Assembly (NCBI GenBank): GCA_013399305.1
Contig: VXAI01000021.1
Location: 5,798,977-5,862,976 of the forward strand
DNA: 64,000 nt
Direction: 5' to 3'
Source: Rostratula benghalensis
Lineage: Eukaryota > Chordata > Aves > Charadriiformes > Rostratulidae
Shown: positions 12,201 to 34,533 of the stretch, piece after piece
Numbering within the stretch: position 1 is the first letter of the stretch
Layout of the letters: each line of letters begins with the position of its first letter
Program-made: the position numbers and the translations under genes
The notes under the pieces: model-generated
The model's database searches: none
The model's input: the letters and a program-made list of their open reading frames with translations, nothing else
What the model was told of the DNA's origin: nothing

Positions 12201-12845
12201 AAATTATAAATATATATAAGAATTATAAAAATATTACTTTAATTTTTAAAAATTAATAAGAAAAGAACAGCACCTGCAAGATGTTATGTTCAATAACTGA
12301 ACTGAACAGAGAGCTGCTATCCTCCTCTTTTTATTTTTCCCTTTTAAACTAAGCTATCATTTCTGCTGGCATCTTACAACATCCCTGGGAACCTTTAAAA
12401 AGACCGTTTCACAGGCACACTGGCAGTTAGAACAAAAACCATTTAAGAAAGCACATGTAAGAGTACACCAGTAACATTACAGAAATTGAGAGGAATCTCA
12501 ATCCCATCAGTGGAAAGATTTTATTTTAAAGCATGCAGGTTTTGATGATACATACAGTTACTTCACACAGAGTTATTACATTTTTGGTTTGGTGACAATT
12601 TTAGAAGTGTTTTACTGTTTCCATAAATTAACTAACCTAGGCCATTCAGACACAATTTCCCTCCCCAGTTGTCTTTTTCATATCTAAGTGTAGTTACTAT
12701 CTGCAGATTAGAACTCTTTTCCATGGGCTGATACTGACATGTGCTATGATCTGTTCCCAAGACATGCTAGGAACATGCTCATCATTAATAATATAGTGGC
12801 TGCCACATTCCCAGACAGGATACCTTTTACTTGCTGTGAAATGGT
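9222..12845. other. C11orf16 - ASCL3 interval
   Basis: Holds the presumed 5' end of C11orf16 (not resolved) and the ASCL3 3'UTR at the right end. Candidate ASCL3 AATAAA signals on the - strand lie at 12520-12525 and 12330-12335. A-rich runs at 9951-9963 and 11279-11305. No other gene seen. Confidence 0.5.
11279..11305. repeat. Poly(A) tract with one interruption
   Basis: About 27 bases of A broken by a single T. No adjoining LINE or SINE tail was recognised, so treated as simple sequence. Confidence 0.85.
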
Positions 12846-13400
12846 TTAGATGGTCTTCAAAAACTGGTTTTGTTTGTTAATTGCTTTAGGTACTTGGCTT
12901 GGCTCCACAACATTTTGTTCTGCCACCACAGAATCGCTGTAGAGAACCGACTGTAGGTAGCTGATGTATTTTATTGCAGCACGGAGTGTCTCTACTTTGC
13001 TGAGCCGTTTCTCCACATATTCCTTAGGTAGGTGATGCCTCAGCTTAGCATAGCCTTCATTGACACATTTAACCCTTTGTCTTTCCCTCTCATTCCTCTT
13101 CCTGATGAAAGCTGGCCCGTAGGAGTACTCACTTCTGTGGCAACTGGTATGGGGCGTTTGGAAGGGCAAGGTGCAGGGCTCAGTGCAGAAGTTGTCCAGG
13201 ATGAGGTGCTCAGACATGAAAGGAAGGAATGAGAAATCTTCAGAGCAAGTGACCTGGTTTGGTGTTTCTGGGTACATGTGAAACATGACCACAGGGTCAG
13301 CACAGAAAGGTCTGGCCAGCTGTATGTGCTGAGTCTCAGTACAGACAGACAACTTGTCCACGAGGTTACGGTAGCTTTTGCCATCCATCAGGTTTTGCAT
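12846..13400 (-). CDS. ASCL3: ASCL3, achaete-scute family bHLH transcription factor 3
   Basis: 184-residue single coding exon, close to the human length of about 181. Residues 99-153 form the bHLH domain: basic part RKRNERERQRVKCVNEGYAK, helix 1, the short loop with KEYVEKRLSKVETL, and helix 2 AAIKYISYLQSVL. The NERERxRVxxVNxGxxxLR signature is typical of the ASCL group. The N-terminal part (SDFSFLPF-like and Pro/Cys-rich) is poorly conserved. Members bind E-boxes as heterodimers with E proteins. In mammals ASCL3 marks salivary duct progenitors and airway ionocytes. The ATG at 13398-13400 is the first in frame. A splice acceptor (GCGTTTCCAG) lies 5 bases upstream, so a non-coding first exon is expected, as in mammals. 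Located between C11orf16 and TMEM9B, as in human. Confidence 0.95.
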   Translation of the reverse strand: MQNLMDGKSYRNLVDKLSVCTETQHIQLARPFCADPVVMFHMYPETPNQVTCSEDFSFLPFMSEHLILDNFCTEPCTLPFQTPHTSCHRSEYSYGPAFIRKRNERERQRVKCVNEGYAKLRHHLPKEYVEKRLSKVETLRAAIKYISYLQSVLYSDSVVAEQNVVEPSQVPKAINKQNQFLKTI

Positions 13401-13415
13401 TTAACCTGGAAACGC
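13401..13415 (-). promoter_or_regulatory. ASCL3: Splice acceptor just upstream of the ASCL3 ATG
   Basis: On the - strand, ATGCGTTTCCAG ends at 13406 and the exon starts at 13405, five bases before the ATG. This fits a two-exon ASCL3 gene whose first exon is untranslated; that first exon was not located. Confidence 0.6.
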
Positions 13416-16400
13416 ATAATCACAGAATAGTTTAAACTCTTACTGAGCAGTAGAAGAAAAGTCATCTGGCCTTTCCAACACTTGGTATTACTGGCATTTT
13501 CCAGGGGAGACTTCTAACGTATTTGTAACATTTCAGAACAGTGTTGGAAGACAGTCACATAGCGCACATAATGTCCCATTTGAAAATACAAGAGGGTGCA
13601 AGTCAGCAACACCAATTAAAAAACTTCACAACAAATTTTTAGAAAGTAAAGCCACTAAAGCTTCCTAAAGAAAACAGCAGTCTCCTTTCACCTCAGCTTT
13701 AGAAATTAAGATCTACCTTTTTATACCCCACATAAGTATACCATGCTATGAATCCTCCAAAATTTACATCTCTACAGACAATAATCAAGCAGGTCAAGGT
13801 CTAGGGCATTCTCTTAACCCCCTTCTTCTCCCTGTAAAAAAACTAAGTCTATAACTCCAGTAACAGACTCCCTAGCATAACCAAAAATCCTTCAAAGACA
13901 AATTGCTTTTTCTCTCTATTCATTTGTTGTCTCATTCACTATACTATCTTAATTAGATGGAAAAATTGTGCAGGGAATAGATCTCATCCTTAATTTTATG
14001 TCTGTCAAGCATTAAATCCATTCTATATAAACCAAGTCGTACAAAACATTTAGGAGATTAATTTCTGCTGAACCTGATATCTCCTTGGGTCCTCATGCTG
14101 CTTCAGCACTCACCTGCCTATTAAACACAGATACGAAATATTAAATACAAATCTACTGAGAGATTATTAAATAATCAATTTCTTCAAGAAAAAACCCACA
14201 TCCTGATAACATTGTTCCAATTACAAATTATTTTACTAAGAAAGGACTGCACATAGTGGTTGGAGCACTGCTAGAGACCTGTAACCCAGACTGGCCGACT
14301 AAAATCACATGTAACTACTCAAATCACCCCTATATCTTTACTAGAAAGATAATATTGCAGTATTTTATAGGAAGCTACATTACAGTGCCTTCCCAATATC
14401 ATTATTCAAACAGCTATATAGCAGCATAACTGTAATGATTGTTACTTAATAGCTATTTTAAAATAAATTTTAAATAACTAGCTAATTTTTTAAGAATTAC
14501 TGTGAAACATCCTCACTGATTGCAAGCAATACTTGGCCACACAAAATCTATCCAAAACTGCTCTTACTGACCATCCAATTCCACATCCACATCGCCGTCT
14601 AACACACTTAGGTTATTTAAACCCTCTAAAATGGAAAACCACACCTGAACATTAAACTAGGTTGCCAGAAACATTGACTCATAGAATTGTTTAGGTTGGA
14701 AGGGACCTTTCAGATCATCTAGTCCAACCATCAACCTAATGCTGACAAAAAACATCACTAAACCATAGCGTTCAGTACAAACTTACCACTAAATATTTAG
14801 ACTCCATACTCACAAAAACTTTGCAAAGCTTCAAATATTTGGACGTGGTTCCATAAGATAAATGGGATCCTCTTAATCCTTCACAAAGATATGGGCACAT
14901 TTTAACATTTTCTAATGACTTCATACCTGCCGTGTTTAGTACAGAGAGAATTTTTACGCCATATGGACCGATCCTCACAGCATATTCTATCAAAATGCCC
15001 CTGTATCCAGTGTCAGCTCTTTTTCTAATGCAAATAGATCTCACAACAAAAATCCTATGAGTTAAGAATTCATTTATAGCATGCTGTTAGACAAGAGAGA
15101 AAGTCACATGCACGCATCTATTGTAAATTAATATACGTGTAGAAAGTCAGAGGTGAATATAAACAGTCATTACCTTTGTCATCTTTCCCTTTTCCACTTA
15201 CACAGGCTGGATTGTCTAAAATCTTTCTGCTGCTAACAACTTATAAGCATTACATACATACATGAGGAAAAGCCTGTTACATAGCAAAAAAACCCCAAAC
15301 ACCTTTATATCAAAGCACCACTATAGAGCAATAACCCAAACCAGCAGAACCTCTCAAGAAGAGATACTTGCAGCATATGTTGTTTAGGACTGACACGTTG
15401 GCTGCCTAATAGCATCACAAAACACAGTGATCTGCTGCCGTATTACCTGCACCAAGCACAAAATGCAAGCATTAGGATCATTTTCTTCTTGTACTAGAGA
15501 CTCACCAATCTCCAGATGAAAACAAAATCCAAGGAAACAAGACGTGCTATTTTAAGACTGATGAATAATACCTGAAAATATCTGAATGATATTAAAAAAA
15601 AAAAAGAAGTTAATGCTTTATTTTCCTTACACCTTATTTAGTAAGGGATCATACTAAACACGATTCATTAAAAAGCTACAGAAGTACTGTTACCAAGGAG
15701 CTGGTACAAATGACTTACAAAAACATTGATATTCATTGAAGATCTGTTGCTAGATACAGCAACACACACGTCTCTCACCTGAATTATGGAGCTTCTTCCA
15801 CTGAGTCAATGACTGCTGCAATTTATAGTCAATTGTCAACATGCAAAGTAGCTTACAGTTAGATCTGCTCATTTCTGGTTTGGCTTTTCCACCCACACCA
15901 CAGCTATGATGGCAACAAAACTTGGCATTAAGGGCTAGAAATTTTGAAACTCTGCTGAACTCAACCAGATTACATGAAAAACCGATCAGGAATGCACTTT
16001 ACTTCTTTGGGGAAGTTCCTAGTGTTAAGAAATGTTACACCATATGAAAGGTCTCCAATAAAGCACTTATGAAGGCAGACAAGACAAAATTTGAAAACAG
16101 TGAGCAACCAGTAGCAAGACAAACACTTTCAAGTTTTGTTTAAACTTAGAAACATGGTATGGAGCAATCAGTCTGTATCATCAAATACATGCAGGTATAC
16201 AGATTCTATGTGTGTCAGAATACAGCTGTACAATCGTACAGGTGCAAGGAAACAGGATGCCTAACTTCAGAACTCCTACATTTTACAGGATTACCTTGAC
16301 ACTTTAGACTGTCTCACTATTTGGCCCTTCTGTTGATCAAAGTAAAACCCCACAAGAAATCCTAAACCAAACCAGTTCAGTTAAAAACTTTCAAAAGACA

Positions 16401-17714
16401 CCGTCAGATTAGAAAAACTGATCTAATACCAAGATTGCTGCATAAACCCAGTCTTATCTTCCTGGGACTGCCAACCCCTAAAGGAAGCTTCTGGTGCCCT
16501 TGTGTGGGGCCACAACACCACTCACTGTATTCCGCATCCTCCTTCCCACACCAGCTTCAGGCCTGATCAGAAAGGCAGCCAAGAGGTAGAGTGCCTCCCA
16601 GAACTGGTAAAGAGGCATATCTGCAACACACAAGTGACATTCGATTTCTTTAGGGGACCCTAGATACGTCACTGTCATAACCAGTTATTGACTCATCAAG
16701 GTAGGATGTTGAGCACGGTAACTGAAACCATGCCTGGATTTATTATTTTTGGCCAGAACCGCACTTGGCAACACATACCATTGCCTTCCACACTGTAACT
16801 GAAATTAGAGTCAGGGATTAAAGACTTTTCCTTTATCTAAGCACTGAACAAGTGCCTATTTCCACTCTAAAGCATTTTCAGAGAAGTGCTTTTCTAGATG
16901 GAATTTACATGCAGGGTAATGAGAGAGAAAAATGATGACATCCAGATAAGGCACATCTGTTTTTCAAAAATCAGTGTTATCTTTAATTGTTACATTCCAA
17001 AGGGGATATATGAAAGTTAGTTATCTAGCAATTGTATAACTCTTAAGAGAGATGAATACAGAATCACAGATAGAAAAATACACCTAACTCCCAAAATGAT
17101 GGGTGCTAGAGAAAGTATGTGCCATACACCATCAATCCAGACAAATGCAGAAAGATTTTTTATAATAAATAATTCATCATATACTAACTCCTGAGACTTT
17201 ACCCATGAGAAGAAAGGGAGATTTTTTTAAAGAGATATCATATACATACAATATATTAAGCTATTAAAGCAAAATAGAACAAAATACCAACACTGTCTTG
17301 ATATGCACTGCATCTGATTTTATCTACATCACAGTACTTTAAGTATGCAGCTCAAAGAGTCAGTGTCCATTTAAGTTTTTCCTTAAATCTGCAAACATCA
17401 CTTGACATACAAGCATCTTGAAAGTACGAGTGCAAGAAACCAAATGATGAATACAGCCAGTCAGGATTTCATTCTCCATTATGAAAACTACACTGCAAGA
17501 TTCAGATTTCCAGTACCTAGCATTAGTCAGCAGAAAATCCAAGTATATTTACAAAAGGACTTTACATAAAGTGATTAGTGAGTTGTAAGTAATTACTGTG
17601 TTCCTGGGTACTTTTTAACCACATAAATAGTAGAGAGAAATATATAGTTAAAAAACACCATGAAGTCACAACTGCAAATAAGGTACCACAGTGGAAACCC
17701 AAGACATCTTAGGG
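13416..17714. other. ASCL3 - TMEM9B interval
   Basis: AT-rich. Holds the presumed ASCL3 promoter and 5' exon (not resolved) and one short CR1 fragment at 14680-14766. ORFs such as 14772-15044 have no recognisable motif. Confidence 0.5.
14680..14766 (-). mobile_element. CR1 LINE fragment (3' end)
   Basis: Starts CATAGAATTG then GGTTGGAAGGGACC and ATCATCTAGTCCAACC, the reverse complement of the CR1 3' end. It fades after CACTAAACCATA. About 87 bases, 5'-truncated. Confidence 0.85.
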
Positions 17715-17720
17715 TTTATT
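17715..17720 (-). terminator. TMEM9B: TMEM9B candidate polyadenylation signal
   Basis: AATAAA on the - strand, 268 bases after the TMEM9B stop. Longer 3'UTRs cannot be excluded. Confidence 0.4.
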
Positions 17721-17987
17721 TTCATTTCAGTTTCATTAGTAAAAGCCATTGAAAATGTAAAGATTCTATCTTTTGGTTAACTAATCTTTTTAAATTGCCT
17801 TCACTCCAGTACATTCCTTTAAAGTTCAAATACATTTTTACTTTCCTTTTTTTTTTTTTTAATTTTTTTAAAATCTTTAATGAACCATTCAAGAAAACCC
17901 TTCTGAATTGGCAGGATCAGGAAGACGGAAGTCAGCTCTTTCCACTAGTCCACTTTACTTTGCTGGAGTTATTTTACTGGGACACAA

Positions 17988-28741
<10,754 letters not shown>

Positions 28742-28794
28742 GTCGAGCCCCGGCCGCTTATCTCCGCCGCGCCGCCGCCGGCCCCCCAGCGCCC

Positions 28795-28833
28795 GCCGCC
28801 ATCACTTCCGCCTTCCGCCCGCCTCACGTGAGG
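28795..28833 (-). promoter_or_regulatory. TMEM9B: TMEM9B core-promoter motif cluster (E-box/CLEAR, ETS, YY1)
   Basis: Reading toward the gene: perfect 12-bp palindrome CCTCACGTGAGG (28822-28833), an ETS-type CGGAAGT (28804-28810), then ATGGCGGC (28795-28802), the core of a YY1 site. All lie 54-92 bases upstream of the ATG. There is no TATA box, which fits a CpG-island housekeeping promoter. The start site itself is inferred. Confidence 0.55.
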
Positions 28834-29120
28834 TGGTGTCCGGTCGCTACGGCAGCCCCCGCCGGAACGGCGGCGCCGCCGGGTGGTTCCGGAGGGAGGC
28901 GGCGCGTCGATGCCTCACTGGCGGCCGCCGGTGGGGCCCTCGGGCAGGACGGGCTGCGCTGTGCTGTGGCCGGGCCGGGATTTCGGCCAAACGGCCGCCG
29001 TGCGGGGCCCCGCACCGGCTGCCCCGAGGAGTGCGAGCTCCCGGCGGTGGAGGGAAACCGGCTGTCCCCGCAGCTCCGGCGGCGCGTGGTGGCGGCGTCC
29101 CGAGCCGGCGGGATCCCCTC

Positions 29121-29463
29121 ATTATAGAATCTTGGAAGGGCTTAGGTTGGGAGGGACCTTAAATGGCCACGGGGAGGGACACCTCGCACTAGACCAGGTT
29201 GCTCAAAGCCCCATCCAGCCTGGCCTTGAACCCCTCCAGGGATGGGGCATCCACAGCTTCTCTGGGCAACCTCTTCCAGTGCCTCACCACCCTCACAGTG
29301 AGGAATCTCTTCCTCGTATCCAACCTAAATCTACCCTCTTCTAGTTTGAAGCCATTACCCCTCATCCAGTTGCTACATGCTCTGGTAAAAAGTCCCTCTC
29401 CATCTTTGTTGTAGGTCCCTTCAGATACTGGAAAGCTGCTCTAAGGTCTCCCCAGAGCCTTCT
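29121..29463 (-). mobile_element. CR1 LINE fragment upstream of TMEM9B
   Basis: Starts ATAGAATCTTGGAAGGGC, then TTAGGTTGGGAGGGACCTTA and GACCAGGTTGCTCAAAGCCC; ends CCCAGAGCCTTCT. A 3'-end CR1 fragment in the same orientation as the one in intron 1. It begins within a few bases of the CpG island edge. Confidence 0.92.
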
Positions 29464-32400
29464 AACGTAGCGGGGAGCGTACGAGAGTAAGCAAAGGAGC
29501 TGTTTGGCACAGGCCAGCAAAGACAGTAGCCTTTTCCATAGTGCTTGCTCACTGTAGGGTGGGGTTTTCAGCAGAAAACCAGAAAAATTGGTTCGATTTG
29601 GTAATTGGTAAAATAAAATGAAATTCATTAAAAGTGGTAATTAGGAGCACTCTACCTGTGACATTCAAGTTGCAGGTAGTCACGTTTTATATAAATCTTA
29701 ATCCATTTTATGGACAGAGAGATGTTTCGCTGAGAAAACACTATTTGTAGTGTGGTTGTTCATTCTTGCCACCCAAGAGCAATGTTCACCTTTCAGAGGG
29801 TAACCGGAATTGGTGAGAAGCAGCCTTTCCAGCTGCTTTGAGAGCTGGAAGATCATGAGGTTTCCAGGTTTTCCCTGCTTGGGTAGCAACTCCCAAACCT
29901 GATGGATGGTGCCAGAACTGGACCCAGCCTGGCCTGTGCATGGGAGCTGGCGCCAAGTGAGTGCTCCAGCCCAGCTGGGGAAACCACTCGGACTCATTTC
30001 AGCGCCTCTGGCACACTCCACATGGGAACAGCAGCCTGCGTGACTCAGCCCACTTATTCTCTCTCCTCCGTTTTATATCTTGTGTATTTCTTTTAACCAT
30101 TTTCTGTCCTATGCTGCTAAGTAGTGACACTGTACATCATCAAAAGTTGCTCTATTGCCTCTCTCCTTCCCCAGCCCCTAGTTAGTAGCTGTAATGTCAT
30201 AGGAACTGAAATAATTCTTTAGATATAGCATACTTTTCAATTGTGATATTACACTTTGGTTTAATACAGTGAGTTGTGTAATACTGTCAGTGCATCAGGC
30301 ATCTCAGTAAAGGAGTTCAAGTTACTATGGAAACACAAAACACCTTTATTTAAAATTCAGAGAAAATTGCCAGCTAAGGATAATGAGCATACATCAGTTT
30401 TCAGCCTCAGCCAAACAATTTGTCTGTTTAACGACTGTATCTGCAATGAAAGTGTTTTGAAGCATGAAGGTGGCTCTGTGTCTTCTTCACCGCCCACACT
30501 CATAGTCTGTGATGGGCAAATTGACTGCTGAATTGAAAAACATGCTGAATCTTTAGAAAAACATGGATTGAGTTTTGACCCGAAGTAAATAACAGAGACA
30601 TTGCTGTATTCAGAATAGCTCAGTGTAAGAAAAGATTTTGGATAGATAGTCTGAGAGACTAATTTTCTTACACATCCAAAGATTTCTAATACACAGGTAA
30701 TATATGCAGTTTCTTTCCGTTGTCTGGAATGGCCTTGGGGACCTTCAAGCCCGGTCTTGCAGTGCCCTCAAAACCAGTGACACCAAAAAGAAAATTAAAC
30801 AGGAGCTTGTGAGCCACAGGCTTTAGGTGCTATAGGAGGTAAAGATTACTTCTAGAAGACGTGTCCATTCTTCCCCTAGACAACAGTAAGCAGTGGTTTA
30901 GTAAGCAAAATTGTTGGATGAATTATTAAACAAAACAAAACTACCAGAAGATTTTATCTTAACATTTAGACTTTTTTTAGCTTTGCTTTTTTTTTTTTTT
31001 TTTTTTTTAATTTATTAGTCAGCATACTAGTATCAGAAGCATTATTGTTAAACCACAGGAAAAAAATTAATCAACATACCCAAGGAAAAATGTTTAAAAT
31101 GCGAAGGAAGTGTGATTTTAAGGAAAAAAAAAAAAAGATTGCTCTGACCATAACAGCCCTCTTCAGAGCTGCTCTTCAGCTATTTGATCTTCTAGAGGGG
31201 CTGAAGATGGGTTTCATCTTCAAAAGAGCTCTCTCTGGAAGGTTTATCTGTGGAGTTTGTGATTTTGTGGCATGCAGCTCAGTCCTTACCAGACCAAACC
31301 TTTTCAAGTTAATGGAGCTGAGCTCTCATGTCTCATTTGCTTTTTAAAAATAATATCAAATGTACTTTAATAGCAAGATTTATTCTGAGAGTTGTAACTA
31401 TGCACTGGCCTCTCTAAGCTAAACCTTATACTTTGCTCTCAGCGCACTGTGTTGAATTCAAGGTGAGCTTTTTATAGTTTTGTAGCTTCTGTCACATTAT
31501 CAAATCTCACACAACTAGCCATCCTCCGGAGAGCTGCTGGCAGTCCCTTTGATCATTCACAAGTTCTGCTTCTGAGGCAGGACCAGGAGGGAAAAATTCT
31601 TGTCCCATCCCACAGAAGGGGTAAGCAGTGGGGCACTGCCAACCCCCCATGGCCATTGGGGCACAGCCTGAGCAGGGCTTTCGGGAACAAAATACAAGAT
31701 TGTGCAAGAAAGGACAGGGCACAATTGGTGCACCCCTAGGTGTTGCGGGGTGGGGAGGCACTCCACAGGCATATCTTTTCTGCTCAGTCATTTTATTAAA
31801 ATAGCTTATAAAGAGCTTTATATTTCCAGGCACGGTACGTGCAAAGTAGGCTTTTGCTTTTCCTTTCCTGTTGCAGGAGCCTTCCCAAAGTCACATCATC
31901 CTAGCAGCCAGCAGTGCACTAGGCTGTGTCTGCGCTCCTCCTTACTGTGCTGCACTGATTCACAATCATGTAAGAGTATTTTAAAACCTTTTCCCTGTAA
32001 AATAACTTTATGCACTATTGTGTCTACTGTGCTGTCAAGCAATTTGTGTAGGGTTTCTTCACGTTCTGCAGCTGAATGGGCATCCACACGGTGGATGTTC
32101 CTCAGGGCAGGTAGGATAGAGAGTATTTACCATCACTTTAATCATCTGCAATATGATTATATTTTACTAATGCAAATTACCATCTTTTTATGTCAGTTCA
32201 GCCTATTCACTTTCAAAACTTGTCTGCTTCCCTTCCTTTTCTCTGCTGAGAAAATATTTTCGTTATCAGCAATGACATAAAAGAAAAATCTGAAGGGATT
32301 ATGTAAATAAGTAATTGAATCAGCACTTCTGCAGTCATTGCCAACATGAAAGCAATGTGACATTTGCACAGAAAGAAAAACAAAGTAAATGCAAAAAAAC

Positions 32401-33415
32401 CAACTTATCTTTTGTCTATTCCCTATGCTCCGTTAAAAAATTACAATGATGGCAGCAGTTGTTATTACAGCAGCCTTTATTTAGCAAAGAAGTGTGGGAA
32501 GTAATTAATTACAATGTCAATTGCTCTAGGCTAATGAGAAATTCACCTTTCAGCAGATCGGTCATCAGCAACCATTTGAATACATTCTGGTACTGCATCC
32601 CTTAAAATAAACAGCGCGGTTTTGTCTTATGAGTTTCTGTTTTGGCCAAAACTCCAGTGGCTCTGCTCAAGTCTAGCTGGTATTCTGGCCTCATGGCCTT
32701 TGGTCTCAGGAGAATGCAAAGAGAAATTGATGCCTGCGGGGGTGGACAGGGTACAAGGTTTACAATAAAAGCAAGCTTTCCATATATCGTTCATCTCAGA
32801 GACGCATTACGTTACAGTAATGCAATGTAATGGCTGGTGGCTTCCTTCCATAACCGAGGCATTATTTTGCAATCTGCTGTTAGCAGTTACATAAAGCCTT
32901 TCACAACGGAAATGCATGCATATGAAAAGGACAGACTAGACAAACTGTTTGCCTCTGTATTTCTATATCTGTATTGATATTTATGATACGAAGCAAATGG
33001 AGGAAAGTGCTGAAAGAGCTCTGCATCTATTTTATTTTTCTGTCTCAGTGAATCCACTCTTGACTTTTCTGCGGGCTGTAGGGGTTCAAGGTCTCTCCCT
33101 GTTAATGCAAGGTCAGTCAGTACTCCTGCACACTGGAGCGTTTTGCTAGTACCAGCTGGATCCCCATATCGCATGCGTGGGGACCATGCAGTGTTCTGCA
33201 TATGGTTTCAGTTAGTGACATACATCATGCTCTTACCAATGTAATTCCTGGTGCACATCCCTTCCTTCAGCAAAGGAGACAGGATGCAAACACAAGGAGC
33301 AGCAGCTTGTAGATGACAAGGGGGCTTCATCTGGTTAACCATGACCTTTAAGTTCACAACTATGACTTCATTCCTTGCAGCATGAAGAACAGCTTCTGCA
33401 TGTGTTTATTTACAT
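29464..33415. other. Intergenic, TMEM9B upstream
   Basis: AT-rich, with a poly(T) run at 30987-31008. Long ORFs, for example 31702-32280 (192 codons), have no recognisable domain. No gene supported. Confidence 0.5.
30987..31008. repeat. Poly(T) tract
   Basis: 22 consecutive T. Simple sequence with no retroposon body recognised beside it. Confidence 0.85.
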
Positions 33416-34533
33416 CATAGAATGCTTAGAGTTGGAAGGGACTTTAAAGATCATCAAGTTCCAAAGCCCCTGCCACGGACAGGGACACCTCCCACTAGAC
33501 CAGGTTGCTCAAAGCCACATCCAGCCTGGCCTTGAACACTTCCAGGGATGGGGCTTCCGTAACTTCTCTGGGCAACCTCTTCCAGTGTCTCACCACCCTC
33601 ACACTAAAGAATTTACTTCTAGTATCTAATCTAAATCTCCCCTCTTTCAATTTAGAACCATTACCCCTCATCCTATCGCTACATTCCCTGACAAAGAGTC
33701 CCTCTCCAGCTCTCTTGGAGAGTTATCCCTTCAGATATTGGAAGGCTGCTATAAGGTCTCCCCAGAGCTTTCTCTTCTCCAGGCTGAACAACGCCAGCCC
33801 TCTGTCTGTCTTCATAGGAGAGGTGCTCCAGCCCTCTGATCATCTTCGTGGCCCTCTGCTGGACCCACTCCAACAGGTCTATGTCCTTCCGTTGCTGAGG
33901 ACTCCAAAGTTGGACACAGCACTCCAAGTGGGGTCTCACAAGAGCAGAGTAGAGAGGTAGAATCACCTCCCACAACCTGCTGGCGACGCTTCTTTTAATG
34001 CAGCCCAGGATGCAGTTAGCTTTCTGGGCTGCCAGTGCACACATTGCCAGCTCATATTGAGCTTCTCATCCACCATCACTTCCTAGTTCTGCTCAGGGCT
34101 GCTCTCCAGCCATTCTCTGCCCAACCTCTTATTTGTGCTTGGGATTGCCGCATCCCAGGTTCAGGACCCTGCACTTGGCTTGGTTGAACTTCATGGAATT
34201 TGCACAAGCCCAGCTCCCAAGCCTTCCCAGGTTCCTCTGGATGTCATCCCATCCCTCCAGCGTGTTCATCACACTACACAGCTTAGTGTCACCAGCGAAC
34301 TTGCTGAGGATGCATTCTATCCTACTGTTTGTTTCTCCAACAAAGCTGTTAAACAACACTGGTCCCAGTACCAATCCCTGAGGAATGCCACTCATTACTG
34401 GCCACCACTTAGACATTGAGGCATTGACCACAACTCTTTGAGTGTGGCCATCAACCCAGTTCCTGATCTACCGAGTAGTCCATCCGTCAAATCCATGACT
34501 TTCCAATTTTGAGACCAGAATGTCGTGTGGGAC
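33416..34533 (-). mobile_element. CR1 LINE, long 3' fragment with reverse-transcriptase remnant
   Basis: About 1.1 kb, the longest CR1 in the window. It begins CATAGAATGCTTAGAGTTGG and passes through all the standard CR1 3' blocks. On the - strand it encodes a decayed reverse-transcriptase stretch in two frames: MSGIPQGLVLGPVLFN and ECILSKFAGDTKL (34129-34431), then [20 protein letters not shown] and [20 protein letters not shown] (33679-34044). The catalytic F-A-D-D box reads F-A-G-D and the frame is broken, so it is dead. 5'-truncated near 34533. Confidence 0.93.

Noticed and set aside
31702..32280. 192-codon + strand ORF
   Set aside because: No domain, no splice context and low-complexity ending; a chance frame in intergenic DNA.
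34129..34431. Reverse-transcriptase-like ORF as a possible host gene
   Set aside because: It is part of a CR1 copy with a mutated catalytic box and broken frame; a retroelement fossil.
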